Counted from the stretch's first letter, positions 31,164 to 41,916 are shown. The stretch is 64,000 nt of DNA from an uncultured delta proteobacterium (GCA_903906315.1 CAIVJW010000181.1:27266-91265); one strand, 5' to 3'. A program made the numbers and translations. The notes: generated by a model not told the origin, from the letters alone.

Positions 31164-32408
31164 TCAGCGCTCGGGCAGGCCCGAGGCGATGCGACGGAGC
31201 AGATCGAGCGCGGCGTAGGTCGCGGCGATCTGCACCGTCTCGCGATCGCCCGGGAAGACGCGGTGGCGCACGACGGTGCCGCCCGGGTGCGCCACCGACC
31301 AGAACACGAGGCCGACCGGCTTCTCGTCGGAGCCGCCGGTCGGTCCGGCGATCCCGGTCACGCCGACCGCTACGTCGCACTCGCACACGCGCCGCGCGCC
31401 CTCGGCCATCTCGGCCGCGACCTCCGCGGAAACCGCGCCGTGGCCGCGCAGCGTGTCCTCGGAGACGCCGAGCAGGCGGGTCTTGGCGCTGTTCGCGTAC
31501 GTGACGGCGCCGCCGACGAGGTACTCGCTCGCGCCGGCGACGCTGGTGAGCACGTGCGAGAGGAGGCCGCCCGTGCAGGACTCGGCCAGCGCGAGCCGCC
31601 AGCCGCGCCCCCGGAGCGCGCGACCGACGATCCCGGGGAAGGTGTCGTCGCCCTCGCCGTGCACCACGTCGCCGAGCCGCAGCCCGACCTCCCCGGCGGC
31701 GCGCAGCGCGAGCTCGCGGGCCTTCGACTGCACGGCGGCGCGGGCGTGCACCTTCACGTCGACCTCGGGGAAATGGACGCGGTAGCCGAGGGTCACGCCC
31801 GGGTACGCGGCCTCGACCCCGTCGAGCGCGAGCCCGACCGCAGACTCGCCGAGGCCGTAGGTGCGCAGGACGATCTGGTGCGTGTTGCTCTCGCCGTGCG
31901 AGCGGATGCGAGGCAGCACCTGCTCGAGGAACATGCGCTTCATCTCGCGCGGCACGCCGGGGAGGCAGAGCACCGTCGAGCCGCCGAGGTGGACCGCGAA
32001 GCCCGGCGCGGTGCCGTCCGAGTTCGGCAGGACGTCCGCGCCCGCGGGGAGATCCGCCTGCTTTTCGTGACCCGCGTTCATCGTGCCGCCCCGCGATTCG
32101 ACGCGGCGCCGGATCGCGAGGACGGAGCTCTCGTCGCGCACGACGTCCACGCCGGCTGCCCGTGCGACCGCGGCGGCCGTGAGGTCGTCGGTGGTCGGCC
32201 CGAGGCCGCCCGTCACGAGGACGATGCGCGCGACGCCCGCGAGGCGCCCGATCGCCGCGACGACCGCGGGCTGGTCGTCCGCCACCGTGTCGATCGCCGT
32301 CACGGTGAAGCCGGCCTCGGTGAGCTCGGCCGCGAGCCAGGTCGCGTTCGAATTGACGATCTCGCCGCGGGTCAGCTCAGTTCCGATGGTCAGGATCGCG
32401 GCGCTCAT
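31164..32408 (-). CDS. cinA: CinA family protein (competence/damage-inducible; NMN deamidase domain)
   Basis: 414 residues. The N-terminal half is the MoCF/COG1058 domain ([33 protein letters not shown]). The C-terminal half is the PncC-type nicotinamide mononucleotide amidohydrolase domain ([34 protein letters not shown]). The pair is known for pyridine-nucleotide salvage; a role in competence is historical. A TAGTCT hexamer lies 10 bases before the ATG on the minus strand. It is convergent with clpB with no intergenic space. Confidence 0.93.
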   Translation of the reverse strand: MSAAILTIGTELTRGEIVNSNATWLAAELTEAGFTVTAIDTVADDQPAVVAAIGRLAGVARIVLVTGGLGPTTDDLTAAAVARAAGVDVVRDESSVLAIRRRVESRGGTMNAGHEKQADLPAGADVLPNSDGTAPGFAVHLGGSTVLCLPGVPREMKRMFLEQVLPRIRSHGESNTHQIVLRTYGLGESAVGLALDGVEAAYPGVTLGYRVHFPEVDVKVHARAAVQSKARELALRAAGEVGLRLGDVVHGEGDDTFPGIVGRALRGRGWRLALAESCTGGLLSHVLTSVAGASEYLVGGAVTYANSAKTRLLGVSEDTLRGHGAVSAEVAAEMAEGARRVCECDVAVGVTGIAGPTGGSDEKPVGLVFWSVAHPGGTVVRHRVFPGDRETVQIAATYAALDLLRRIASGLPER

Positions 32409-32468
32409 GGGACCCGGGAGACTAGCGCAGGTGCGGCGGCGTTCGTGCCCCGTGAAACGCCCGCGGGC

Positions 32469-33335
32469 TCAGCGGTAGGCGCAGCGGAAGCCGACCTCGG
32501 CGGACCGGTGGCTCGGGGGCAGCGTCCTCTGCTGCCAGCTCCGCAGCGCGGGCGCGGAGGCGTCGACCCACGATCCCCCGCGCACCTCCGCGACCGGGCG
32601 CGACGGGTCGCCCCCGAGGGCCCATTCGGCCACGTTGCCCGACAGGTCGTGGACCCCGTCGGGTGACGCCCCGGCCGGGTGGGAGCCGGCGACCTCGGGG
32701 CCGACCGCCCCGACGCCGCAGGGGCCATCGCGCAGGCCGAAGGCGGCGCGGCGGCAGACCGCGCCGGTGTCGCCCCAGGGGTAGCGCCGGGCGTTCGGGC
32801 CGGCCGCGGCGAACGCGAGCTCGTCGCTCGTCGGGACCGCGCCGCCGGCGAACGCGCAGAACCGCGCGGCCTCGTCGAGCGTCACGCCCGCGACCGCGAG
32901 GCCGGGCTCGCCCGACAGCGCCACCGCGGGGCACGCGCCGGCGTCGACGCACGCGGACCAGCGCGCTTCGGTGACCTCGAGCGCGTCGATCCCGTACGGT
33001 GCGACCCGCGCCTCGCGCGGCGTGACGACCCCCTGCGCCTCCCAGTCGCCCGGTCCGATGCGTAGCACGCCACCGCTGAATCGTGCCACGCGAGGCGCGC
33101 TCACGCAGCCGCTCGCGGTGACGTCGAGGCCCGCGGCGCAGCGAGCGGGCGCGCCCCGGCAGCGGCCGGCGTCGTCGAGGCGCTGCCCTCCCCCGCAGCA
33201 GCGTGGCCCGATCGCGACCATGCCCGCGGCGCAGCGCGCGGGGCCCTCGGCGCGTCGGCCCGCGATCGCGACGATGGCGCCTACGAGCGTCGCCGCGCAC
33301 AGGGCCGCCACGAGGACCGAGGCGGCGCGCCGCAT
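32469..33335 (-). CDS. FGE-sulfatase (SUMF1/DUF323) fold protein, membrane-anchored
   Basis: 288 residues from the ATG at 33335. An N-terminal hydrophobic segment (SVLVAALCAATLVGAIVAIA) is followed by a Cys-rich stretch and a formylglycine-generating-enzyme-like C-type-lectin fold: YGIDALEVTEARW, RYPWGDTG, SGNVAEWALGG, EVRGGSWVDASAPALRSW and the terminal VGFRCAYR. The two catalytic cysteines of true FGE are not seen in the RGGSW region, so it is probably not a sulfatase activator. It lies 26 bases after the FAH-family gene and may end the ccm operon. Confidence 0.8.
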   Translation of the reverse strand: MRRAASVLVAALCAATLVGAIVAIAGRRAEGPARCAAGMVAIGPRCCGGGQRLDDAGRCRGAPARCAAGLDVTASGCVSAPRVARFSGGVLRIGPGDWEAQGVVTPREARVAPYGIDALEVTEARWSACVDAGACPAVALSGEPGLAVAGVTLDEAARFCAFAGGAVPTSDELAFAAAGPNARRYPWGDTGAVCRRAAFGLRDGPCGVGAVGPEVAGSHPAGASPDGVHDLSGNVAEWALGGDPSRPVAEVRGGSWVDASAPALRSWQQRTLPPSHRSAEVGFRCAYR

Positions 33336-33361
33336 CGCACCGCGCCCGGCCCGGAGCCGGG

Positions 33362-34171
33362 TCAACCTTCCGCGGCCGCCGCGGCGACACGCGCGGTGAG
33401 CGCGCCGATGCCGTCGATCTCGATGACGAGCTCGTCACCGTCGACCAGCGGTCCCACGCCCGCCGGCGTGCCCGTGAGGATCAGATCCCCGGGCTCCAGC
33501 GTCATGACCTGGCTCACGTAGGCGACGAGCGCAGGGACCGAAAAGACGAGGTCGCGCGTCGAGCCGTCCTGCCGCAGCGCCCCGTTCACGCGGCAGCGCA
33601 CGCCGAGGGCGTCCCACGGGAGCCCCGAGACGACGACGGGCCCGACCGGGCAGAAGGTGTCCATGCCCTTGGCGCGGGTCCACTGGCCGTCCTTCTTCTG
33701 GAGGTCGCGCGCGGTGATGTCGCCGGCGGCAGTCAGCCCGAACACGGCGGCGGCGGCCTCGGCGTCGGTCGCGCGCCGCGTGCGACGGCCGATGATCACC
33801 GCGAGCTCGGCCTCGTGATCGACGCGGCCCGAGATCGACGACGGCGGCAGCTCGATCGTGCCGTCGGGATCGAGCAGCGACGAGGGAGGCTTGAAGAACA
33901 GCAGCGGCTCGACGGGCACGTCGTTGCCGAGCTCGCTCGCGTGCGCGCGGTAGTTGCGGCCGACGCACACGATCTTGGTCGGCGTCGCGGGCGTGAGGCG
34001 TCGCGTCCCGGCCGAGCGCCCCTCGTCGTCGACGCCCCCGAGGCGCTCGCCGGTGAGCGCGCCGCCCTCCCACGGTGCGCTCGAGAGCAGCCGCGCCTCG
34101 CCCTCGGCGAGCTCCGCGAACACGCGGCGCCCGTCCTCGAGCGCCAGCCGGGCGAACCGGCGCGGGCTCAC
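33362..34171 (-). CDS. Fumarylacetoacetate hydrolase (FAH) family protein
   Basis: 269 residues from the GTG at 34171, which overlaps the upstream stop (GTGA). The FAH catalytic domain is clear: KIVCVGRNYRAHASELG, PLLFFKPPSSLL, the metal-ligand block VDHEAELAVIIGR, AGDITARDLQKKDGQWTRAKGMDTFCP and VMTLEPGDLILTGTPAGVGPL. Such enzymes cleave C-C bonds of acyl-pyruvates or hydrolyse related dicarboxylic acids; the substrate cannot be told. Its place within a cytochrome c maturation operon is unexpected and may reflect co-transcription only. Confidence 0.93.
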   Translation of the reverse strand: MSPRRFARLALEDGRRVFAELAEGEARLLSSAPWEGGALTGERLGGVDDEGRSAGTRRLTPATPTKIVCVGRNYRAHASELGNDVPVEPLLFFKPPSSLLDPDGTIELPPSSISGRVDHEAELAVIIGRRTRRATDAEAAAAVFGLTAAGDITARDLQKKDGQWTRAKGMDTFCPVGPVVVSGLPWDALGVRCRVNGALRQDGSTRDLVFSVPALVAYVSQVMTLEPGDLILTGTPAGVGPLVDGDELVIEIDGIGALTARVAAAAAEG

Positions 34172-35700
34172 GCGCCCGCCGACGCGGCGCCCCGACCCTG
34201 CCCAGGCCGCCGGCGCGCGAGCTTGGCCTCGCGGGCATCCTCGAGCATCGACACGATGCGCGCGAGGGCGTCGAGCAGCGCCGTGCGGACCCGTTCGTAG
34301 CTCTTGGGCCCGACCTCGCCGCTCTTGTGCGCCCGCTCGAGCGCGACGATCTCGTCGAGCAGCGCGGCCTGCGCCTCGCGCAGATCGCGGCGCGTGTCGT
34401 CGTCGAGCGCGCCCGGGGTGTTGCGCCGACGCGCCACGTAGCCGACGCCGCCCGCGACGAACGCGAGCCCGAGCGCGACCGCGATCCACCGGCCGGGGCC
34501 CTGCGTGGGAAGGCCGCTCAGCGTGAGCTCGATCGAGGTGAGGCCGCCCTCGGCCTGCCGCGCCTGGCGCTCGGTCACGAGGATCTTCTTGCCGTCGCGG
34601 CCGGTCTGGCGCTGCGCCGCCGGGAAGCCCGCGACCTCGAGGCCCATCTTCTTCGACGCCTCGACCATCACGCGCATCTGCCCGAAATGCGGCGGAAGCT
34701 CGAGGCGCAGCGTCTGCCGCTCGGTGCCCGCCAGCGGCACGGTGTAGTGGAACTCGAGGTCGTGCTGGCCCGGCGCGAACGTGCCGCGGATGGCGACGCC
34801 CTTCTTCGGCGCCTCCTCGACGCGGCCGTCGTTGCCGGACTCCTGCTTGTTGAACGCGCGGAAGCCCTCCGGCAGCGCGACGACGAGATCGTCGGGCGCC
34901 CAGGCGGTCTTGCCCATGTTCATCACGCCGAAGTACTGCTGCACGTTGAGCGAGTCCTCGCGGAGCTGCACGTAGACGACGCCTTGCATGCCAACCATCG
35001 TGCGGTCGATGTTGGTCGTCACCTCGTAGGCGTGGACGGTGACCTGCTTGCCCACCTTGTCGCCGAGGGAGAACGGCGGCGCCTCGTAGCTCGCCGAGCC
35101 GCGCTGCGTGGACACGCGGAACGTCGCGCCGGTGCCGACGGGCTGGTCGTCGTAGCGGACGGTGCCCTGATCGTCGGTCGCGCGCGTGAGGTTCTGCAGC
35201 GGCGCGTCCCCCTTCGCGATGGAGCTGCGCTGCACGGCCACCGTGAGGGGCGCCCGCGGGATGGGCTTGCCCTCGCCGTCGCGGATCGTCACGACGATGC
35301 TCCCGGCGGGCAACGCAGGGTCGTCGGTCACGGAGTTCTGCGGTGCGTTGAACATGCCGGGCATCCCTGCCTGGCCCTGCCCGTCCGGCCCCGCGCCGCC
35401 CTCGTCGTCATCGAGGGGCGGGTGCCCCGGCGGCAGCGCGCCGCCCTGCGGGGGCTCGGCCGGCCGCGGCTCGCTCGGCTTCGCCTCCGCGGCCTTGTCG
35501 GGCGCCTTGTCGGCTTTGGCCTTGTCGGCTTTGGCCTTGTCGGGCGCCTTGTCGGCCTTGGCCTTCGACGTCGCGTCGCCCTTCGGCTGCGCCGAGACGG
35601 CGCCGCCCCCGAGCAGCACGCACGCCGAGAGCGCGGCCGCGATCCCGCTCCAGAACCTTCGCGCGCTTCGGCTGCGCGCGCCCGCGTCGACCCGGCTCAC
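34168..35700 (-). CDS. Exported membrane protein with AKADK repeats and a CcmI-like cytoplasmic tail
   Basis: 510 residues from the GTG at 35700 (overlapping the upstream stop). Signal sequence (FWSGIAAALSACVLLGGG), then low-complexity KADKAPDKAKADK repeats (about 46-71), a Pro/Gly-rich stretch with Met-rich GMPGMF, and a carboxypeptidase-regulatory-like beta domain (IVVTIRDGEGKPIPRAPLTV). After more beta domains comes a transmembrane segment (about 403-423) and a tail with ALLDEIVALERAHKSGEVGPKSYERVRTAL-type helices like the N-terminus of CcmI-type proteins. Coupled to the ccm genes upstream, so a cytochrome maturation role is plausible but unproven. Confidence 0.65.
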   Translation of the reverse strand: MSRVDAGARSRSARRFWSGIAAALSACVLLGGGAVSAQPKGDATSKAKADKAPDKAKADKAKADKAPDKAAEAKPSEPRPAEPPQGGALPPGHPPLDDDEGGAGPDGQGQAGMPGMFNAPQNSVTDDPALPAGSIVVTIRDGEGKPIPRAPLTVAVQRSSIAKGDAPLQNLTRATDDQGTVRYDDQPVGTGATFRVSTQRGSASYEAPPFSLGDKVGKQVTVHAYEVTTNIDRTMVGMQGVVYVQLREDSLNVQQYFGVMNMGKTAWAPDDLVVALPEGFRAFNKQESGNDGRVEEAPKKGVAIRGTFAPGQHDLEFHYTVPLAGTERQTLRLELPPHFGQMRVMVEASKKMGLEVAGFPAAQRQTGRDGKKILVTERQARQAEGGLTSIELTLSGLPTQGPGRWIAVALGLAFVAGGVGYVARRRNTPGALDDDTRRDLREAQAALLDEIVALERAHKSGEVGPKSYERVRTALLDALARIVSMLEDAREAKLARRRPGQGRGAASAGA

Positions 35701-36626
35701 TTCTTCACCGCCTTGCCCTTCGGCGCTTCGTCCGACGTGGCGCTTGGCCCGCCAGCGTCGTCGCGATCCTTCGCGGACCCCCCGACCTCGTCGGACGACT
35801 CGCCGTCGCCGTCGTTCACGGAGCCCTCGAGATCCCCGTCCTCGTCCTCGTCGCCGCCCCGCGGCGGCGCTTCGCGCCTGAGGGGCGTCGCGCCTGCGGG
35901 CGCCTGCCGGGCACCGCACTTCTTGCAGAACGCGGCGTCGGCGTCGTTGGCCGTGCCGCAGCTCGCGCAGCTCGGACCCGAGCCGGCGCGCGCGGCCTTC
36001 TTCTTCTTGCTGCGCAGCGGCTTGCCCGCGGGCGTGGCGGCAACGGAGCCGGTCGCGACGCGCGCGGCGACCGCGTCTTGCGCCTTCTTCTCCTCGTCGG
36101 TCGGCTCGCCCTCGGGTGAGTCCAAGAGCCCCGCGCGCTTGAGCCGGCGCTCGACGAGCGCCTCGACCTCGGCGCGCCGCGGCCTCGCGTCGTCATCGAG
36201 GATGCGCAGCAGGCGCTTCGCTTCGGTGCGGTATTGGGTCACCAGCACCTGGTAGTCCTCTTCGCTGATCTTGCCGACGCCGTGCTCGAACTCGAGGTCC
36301 TTCAGGGCGCGCAGGACGGCTCGCTTCTGCTCCTCCTCGGCGCGGGGGGCGCCGATGGCGTACGCGTCGGCGCCCGAGAGCGGCGTCTCGCCGAAGAGCG
36401 TGCGCAGGCTCGACCAGAAGACGGCGATGCAGCCGACGAGCGCGCCGCCGGCGAGCACGATGACGGCGGCGCCCGGCCCCTGCACCCAGCCCGCCGCAGC
36501 CGCGATGGCGACCGTGCCGATCGGGAACGCGATGGGCGCGAGGTCTTCGATTCGCTTTTCGAGCTCCGACGTCGCGTCGGCGCTCGGCTTGAGCCCCGCG
36601 TCGGGGGCTGCGTCGGTGGTGGTCAT
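35697..36626 (-). CDS. CcmI-like membrane protein with C-terminal zinc ribbon
   Basis: 309 residues from the ATG at 36626, overlapping the ccmH stop (ATGA). Two hydrophobic segments (about 31-47 and 52-71) are followed by AVLRALKDLEFEHGVGKISEEDYQVLVTQYRTEA, a pattern found in CcmI-type cytochrome maturation proteins. A zinc ribbon CxxC-x10-CxxC (Cys220, 223, 234, 237) comes next, then an acidic disordered tail. It sits directly after ccmF-ccmH, so a CcmI-like scaffold function is a fair inference. The zinc ribbon is not part of classical CcmI. Confidence 0.75.
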   Translation of the reverse strand: MTTTDAAPDAGLKPSADATSELEKRIEDLAPIAFPIGTVAIAAAAGWVQGPGAAVIVLAGGALVGCIAVFWSSLRTLFGETPLSGADAYAIGAPRAEEEQKRAVLRALKDLEFEHGVGKISEEDYQVLVTQYRTEAKRLLRILDDDARPRRAEVEALVERRLKRAGLLDSPEGEPTDEEKKAQDAVAARVATGSVAATPAGKPLRSKKKKAARAGSGPSCASCGTANDADAAFCKKCGARQAPAGATPLRREAPPRGGDEDEDGDLEGSVNDGDGESSDEVGGSAKDRDDAGGPSATSDEAPKGKAVKK

Positions 36627-37192
36627 TCGTCGAGGTTCCGCAGCTCGTCGTCGAGCTTCGCGTCGTAGGCGTCGTTTTCGCCGGCCTTCTGCGCCGGGGC
36701 CGGCTTCCTCGCCGCGGCGTCCGCGTCTCCGCGGGCTTGCCAGCGCCGGAGCGTCACGATGATGAGCCCCGCGCCCGCCACGATCGCGAACAGCGGCGCG
36801 AGGTAGAGGGCGCGTGACCCGCCCGTGTCCGGCGGCACCGCGAGCGCTTGCGTACCGAAGCGCTTGACGTACCAGGCCTGGATTTGCTCGACGGTCTTGC
36901 CCCCGCCGAGCTCGCTCCGCAGCTCGCGACGGCGCTCGTGAGCGAAGCCGCACGTGCAGGTGCCCAGCGTCTCGCGCGGGCAGCCGCAGGTGCACAGCAG
37001 GCTCCAGAAGAGGAGGCGCTCGGTGTCGCTCTGGATGCCGACGGTGCCCGTGCGATCCATGCCGAGGCCGATCTCCTGGCCGGACGCGGGCGCGGGCGCG
37101 AGCAGGGACATGCCTGCGAGCAGGCCGGCGCCGACGAGGGCGAGGGCGCGGGGTGCGAGCCCGCGGAGGCGTGTGCGGCGGTCGGTGGTCAT
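36623..37192 (-). CDS. ccmH: Cytochrome c maturation protein CcmH
   Basis: 189 residues. Signal-like N-terminus, periplasmic CcmH domain, and a membrane anchor (about 129-147). CcmH handles reduction of apocytochrome heme-binding cysteines. The helical bundle (SDTERLLFWSLL, then RRRELRSEL, KTVEQIQAWYVKRFG) is recognisable. The usual RCxxC redox motif is replaced by CTCGCPRETLGTCTCG (67-82), with CxC pairs. Start ATG overlaps the ccmF stop; the ccmH stop overlaps the next ATG. Confidence 0.88.
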   Translation of the reverse strand: MTTDRRTRLRGLAPRALALVGAGLLAGMSLLAPAPASGQEIGLGMDRTGTVGIQSDTERLLFWSLLCTCGCPRETLGTCTCGFAHERRRELRSELGGGKTVEQIQAWYVKRFGTQALAVPPDTGGSRALYLAPLFAIVAGAGLIIVTLRRWQARGDADAAARKPAPAQKAGENDAYDAKLDDELRNLDE

Positions 37193-39402
37193 TCGCTTGC
37201 GGGGGCGATGGTCGGGGGGGTGACGGTCGCGGCCTCGACGGCGTCGGCGCGCGCGTCCGGACGCGGGCCCGCACGGCCGTACGCCAACGAGGGCCCGAGC
37301 GCCAGCAGCAGGGCGAACATGACCGACGTCGCGACCGCCGCGCCCGCCCGGACGTAGCCGAAGGCGCCCTGCTCTTCGAGGCTGACGTCCGGCCACATGG
37401 AGATGAGCGCGCCGAGGATGAGGATGCCGACGCCCATCCAGATGAAGGACACGAGCGGGTTGATGTGCATCTGGAACGACGAGGTCCGCGTCTGCGGGTT
37501 CACCATGCCGATGATGACGTAGAGGTCGTTCTTCACCGACACGTGGCGCGCGACCTCGGTCGACGGCTGGTCCGGGCTCGCCTTGTAGATGAACTTCGCC
37601 GGGGAGAGGCGACCGACGGGCTTGCCGTTCCGCTCGATGTCGAGGTCGGCGAAGACCATCCGCTTCTCTTGGTCGACCTCCATGCGCGGGCCGACGTAGG
37701 TGACCTTGTATTCCTCGATGGTCGTCGAGTCGCCCGGCTGCATGCTGAGCTCCTTGTCGACGCCCCAGGCGCGGCCGGTGAAGCCGAGGAACATCAGGAT
37801 GATGCCGACGTGCACGACGTAGCCGCCGTAGCGGCGGCGCGACTTCGAGACGAGGTTGAAGCACGACGCGAGGACCGACTCGCCGCCGTGCTTCTGGCGG
37901 GCGGCGACGCCGCGCCAGAACTCCTGCACGACGACCGTGACGTTGAAGGCGCAGAGCGCGACCGTGACGACGGGCAGCTTGCCGCCGAACCAGGCGAGCC
38001 CGGCGCCGAGCGCGCCCGGGTAGATGGGGTCGAGCGTGACGAAGGCGGGGAAGCCGATGCGCGGGCCGAGCACGAAGTGCGCGACCGTCATCACGAGCGC
38101 GGCGCCGACCGGCCAGCGGAAGCTCTTGGCGAAGAGCTCGGGCGAGGTCTTGCGCCAACCGAGGAGCGGAGCGGTGCCCATCAGCGCGAACACGACGAGG
38201 GCGATCGGCGGGATCCACGCGTTGTAGAACGTCGGGCCGAGGGTCGACTTCTGGTCGAGCAGCCACTCGCTGATGCGCGGCCAGACGGTCGCGACGGTGA
38301 TGAAGACCGTCACGCTCACGAGGCCCCAGTTGTTCAGCACGAAGGCGGCCTCGCGCGAGAGCGCGGACTCGAAGGAGCCTTCGCTGCGCAGCATGGGCAG
38401 CCGGTAGATGATCAGCGCCGTGCACACCGCGATGACCAGGCCCATGTACCAGACGAAGAAGATGCCGATGCCCGACTGGGCGAACGAGTGGACGCTGGCG
38501 ATGAGGCCCGATCGCGTCAGGAACGTGCCGAAGATCGTGAGGAAGAACGTCGCGCAGATGAGGAAGACGTTCCACACCTTCAGCATCCCGCGGCGCTCCT
38601 GGATCATGATGGAGTGCACGTAGGCGCTGGCCGTGAGCCACGGGAGGAACGCGGCGTTCTCGACCGGGTCCCACGCCCAGTAGCCGCCCCAGCCGAGCTC
38701 CTCGTAGGCCCACAGCATGCCGAGGGCGTTGCCGATCGAGAGGAACAGCCAGGCGAAGAGCATCCACTTGCGGGAGGCGACGATCCACTCGTTATCGAGG
38801 CGGCCCGTGACGAGCGCCGCGACGGCGAACGCGAAGGGCACCGCCGACGCCGTGAAGCCCACATAGAGGCTCGGCGGGTGGATGATCATGTAGAAGTTGC
38901 GCAGCTGGTAGTTGAGCCCCTGGCCGTCGAGCGGCGCGCCGCCGACGGTGGTGGCGAACGGGTTGGCCGCGAACAGCATCAGGATCGCGAAGAACGCGAC
39001 GATGCTCATCAGCGTGGCCAGGATGTAGGGCTGCAGCTCGAGGTACTTGCGCGCGAGCCAGCGCGTGCAGATGCCGGTGAAGGTCGACGTCAGGAACAGC
39101 CACCAGAGGAGCGATCCGTCCTGGCCGCCCCAGAGCGCCGCGATCAGGTACGGGGTCGTCATCGTCCGGTCGCTGTAATGGGCGACGTAGCTGATGCGGA
39201 AGTCGTGGCTGACGAAGGCGTACGCCAGCACCAGGACCGAGAGGCCGACGAGGGACACGGTGCCGTACGCGCCGAGGCGCGCGGCTTGAAGCAGGCGGGG
39301 CCGGCCCGCGCCGGACGCGAGCGCAAGGGCGAAGGTGTACGCTGCCGCGACGAGCACCGCGTAGAGGACGCCGGTCCCGAACTCAGGGAGGGATTGCCAC
39401 AT
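37189..39402 (-). CDS. ccmF: Heme lyase CcmF/NrfE family
   Basis: 737 residues with many transmembrane helices. It inserts heme into apocytochrome c in the periplasm. WGGQDGSLLWWLFLTS near residue 91 and the WWD-type heme-handling motif WGGYWAWDPVENAAFLPWL are clear, with further family helices and the C-terminal periplasmic domain. It heads the operon: ccmF, ccmH, zinc ribbon protein, membrane protein, FAH protein and probably the FGE-fold protein. A TAAGCT hexamer lies 8 bases before the ATG. ccmA-D are not beside it; the only ABC ATPase in the window is 17 kb away. Confidence 0.95.
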   Translation of the reverse strand: MWQSLPEFGTGVLYAVLVAAAYTFALALASGAGRPRLLQAARLGAYGTVSLVGLSVLVLAYAFVSHDFRISYVAHYSDRTMTTPYLIAALWGGQDGSLLWWLFLTSTFTGICTRWLARKYLELQPYILATLMSIVAFFAILMLFAANPFATTVGGAPLDGQGLNYQLRNFYMIIHPPSLYVGFTASAVPFAFAVAALVTGRLDNEWIVASRKWMLFAWLFLSIGNALGMLWAYEELGWGGYWAWDPVENAAFLPWLTASAYVHSIMIQERRGMLKVWNVFLICATFFLTIFGTFLTRSGLIASVHSFAQSGIGIFFVWYMGLVIAVCTALIIYRLPMLRSEGSFESALSREAAFVLNNWGLVSVTVFITVATVWPRISEWLLDQKSTLGPTFYNAWIPPIALVVFALMGTAPLLGWRKTSPELFAKSFRWPVGAALVMTVAHFVLGPRIGFPAFVTLDPIYPGALGAGLAWFGGKLPVVTVALCAFNVTVVVQEFWRGVAARQKHGGESVLASCFNLVSKSRRRYGGYVVHVGIILMFLGFTGRAWGVDKELSMQPGDSTTIEEYKVTYVGPRMEVDQEKRMVFADLDIERNGKPVGRLSPAKFIYKASPDQPSTEVARHVSVKNDLYVIIGMVNPQTRTSSFQMHINPLVSFIWMGVGILILGALISMWPDVSLEEQGAFGYVRAGAAVATSVMFALLLALGPSLAYGRAGPRPDARADAVEAATVTPPTIAPASE

Positions 39403-39667
39403 CGCCGCGAAGCTTAGGGCCGGGACCGGCCAAGGGCCACCCGGTTATGTGACGCCGGGGCATGTGCGTGCGGCGGTTCGGCGGACGCACGTGGCCGGCC
39501 CGCCGCCGCGGGGCGAGGTCGTCGGGGGGGCCGCGCGCGGCGCCACGCCCGTCGCCCGGGTCGTCGGGGACCGGTCCGCGAGCCGCGCCGCCCCCGGTCG
39601 GGCGCCGGCGCATGAGGTGCGCCGAGCCGCGTCGGCGAATGCCGGTCTCACGCGATCGCGCCCTCGG

Positions 39668-39673
39668 TATACT
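39668..39673 (+). promoter_or_regulatory. TATACT -10 element immediately before the LeuA-like gene
   Basis: The best -10 hexamer in the window, six bases from the ATG at 39680, with no Shine-Dalgarno sequence. The spacing implies a leaderless message. Confidence 0.5.
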
Positions 39674-39679
39674 GCGCCC

Positions 39680-40936
<1,257 letters not shown>

Positions 40937-40962
40937 CCGCTTCTCGTCGGGCGCTCGCCCGC

Positions 40963-40990
40963 CCCCTTCCCCCGGGTTCGGTGGAAGGGG
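40963..40990. terminator. Hairpin between convergent genes
   Basis: CCCCTTCC (40963-40970) and GGAAGGGG (40983-40990), 12-base loop, between two convergent stops. No T-run. It may act as a bidirectional termination or RNA-end structure. Confidence 0.35.
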
Positions 40991-41061
40991 CGGAGCGAGG
41001 TGCGGAATTCCGAGCCCCTTTCGCCCGAAACCGGGGCGAGTGGGGGTGGGGCGTGGCGGCC

Positions 41062-41916
41062 CTAAACGAGCGCTTTCACGACCTCGTCGAGGGTCGTCGT
41101 GCCGAGCACGAAGCGATCGCCCTTCGGGGTGATGTTTCCTGAGCCGAAGCCGCGGTACATCTCGGCGTAGGCCTCCGCGACGTGCGGCGGCAGGCCCGCC
41201 GTGGTCATCGCGTCGACCCAGCCCGGCTCGGGGATGTCGACGATGGCGAGCGTCTTGCCGACGGCGCCGCCGAGCTTCTCGGCCATCTGCCGCGCCGAGT
41301 ACGCGGGGCCGTTGAGGTCGACGATCTCGCTCTTGGCCGCGGGCTCGAGCAGGCACTTGGCGGCGAGCGTGCCGATGTCCTTGGTCGCGATCTGCGGCAT
41401 CGGGTAGTCGGCGCTCGGCATGAAGTTCGGGTAGATGCCGGCGTGCTTGGCGGCGCCGACGGAGTTGCCGATGTTCTCCATGAAGGAACCCGCGCGGATG
41501 GCCGTGAGCTTCGTGCCGGAGGCGCGGAGCGCGGCCTCGAGGTGGAAGAGGCCCTTGATGGGGCCGTTGCCCGCGTCGAGATCCGCGCCGATCGACGACA
41601 GCATCACGACGTGCGGCACACCGGCGGCCTTGACGGCCTCGCCGATCGACTTCGCCGTCGCGCGCTGGTCGGCGTAGAAATCGACCGAGGCGAAGTTCGG
41701 CGGGAGGAGGACGAAGGCGGCCTCGGCGCCCTTGAAGGCGACGGTGAGCGCGGCCGCGTCGTCGAGCGACGCGATCGCGACCTCGGCGCCGAGCTTGGAC
41801 CAGGTGGCGCCCTTCTGCGGGTCGCGGACGAGGACTTTGACCTTCTTGCCCCTGGCGAGGAGCTCCTTGGCGACGACCGACCCGACGTGACCCGTGACAC
41901 CAGCGATGACGAACAT
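41062..41916 (-). CDS. NmrA-like NAD(P)-binding family protein
   Basis: 284 residues. Rossmann motif GVTGHVGSVVAKEL at the N-terminus, then LVRDP and the long NmrA core (VVMLSSIGAD, KLTAIRAGSFMEN, MPQIATKDIGTLAA). Members act as redox-sensing regulators or as quinone/NAD(P)H oxidoreductases; no Tyr-x-x-x-Lys dyad of classical SDRs is seen. It is followed on the same strand by nothing close; the SDR gene lies 75 bases upstream in the same direction, so the two may be cotranscribed. Confidence 0.88.
   Translation of the reverse strand: MFVIAGVTGHVGSVVAKELLARGKKVKVLVRDPQKGATWSKLGAEVAIASLDDAAALTVAFKGAEAAFVLLPPNFASVDFYADQRATAKSIGEAVKAAGVPHVVMLSSIGADLDAGNGPIKGLFHLEAALRASGTKLTAIRAGSFMENIGNSVGAAKHAGIYPNFMPSADYPMPQIATKDIGTLAAKCLLEPAAKSEIVDLNGPAYSARQMAEKLGGAVGKTLAIVDIPEPGWVDAMTTAGLPPHVAEAYAEMYRGFGSGNITPKGDRFVLGTTTLDEVVKALV

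Noticed and set aside
32449..32457. Half parS-like CGTGAAAC
   Set aside because: Only one half of the palindrome is present; the other half has several mismatches.
35491..35580. Tandem repeats of about 15-18 bp (minus-strand KADKAPDKAKADK)
   Set aside because: They are coding low-complexity repeats in the exported membrane protein rather than a separate element.
35697..37274. Longer minus-strand frame extended upstream of the zinc-ribbon protein
   Set aside because: The extension overlaps ccmH in another frame and is Arg/Pro-rich; the ATG at 36626 with the ATGA overlap is the better start.
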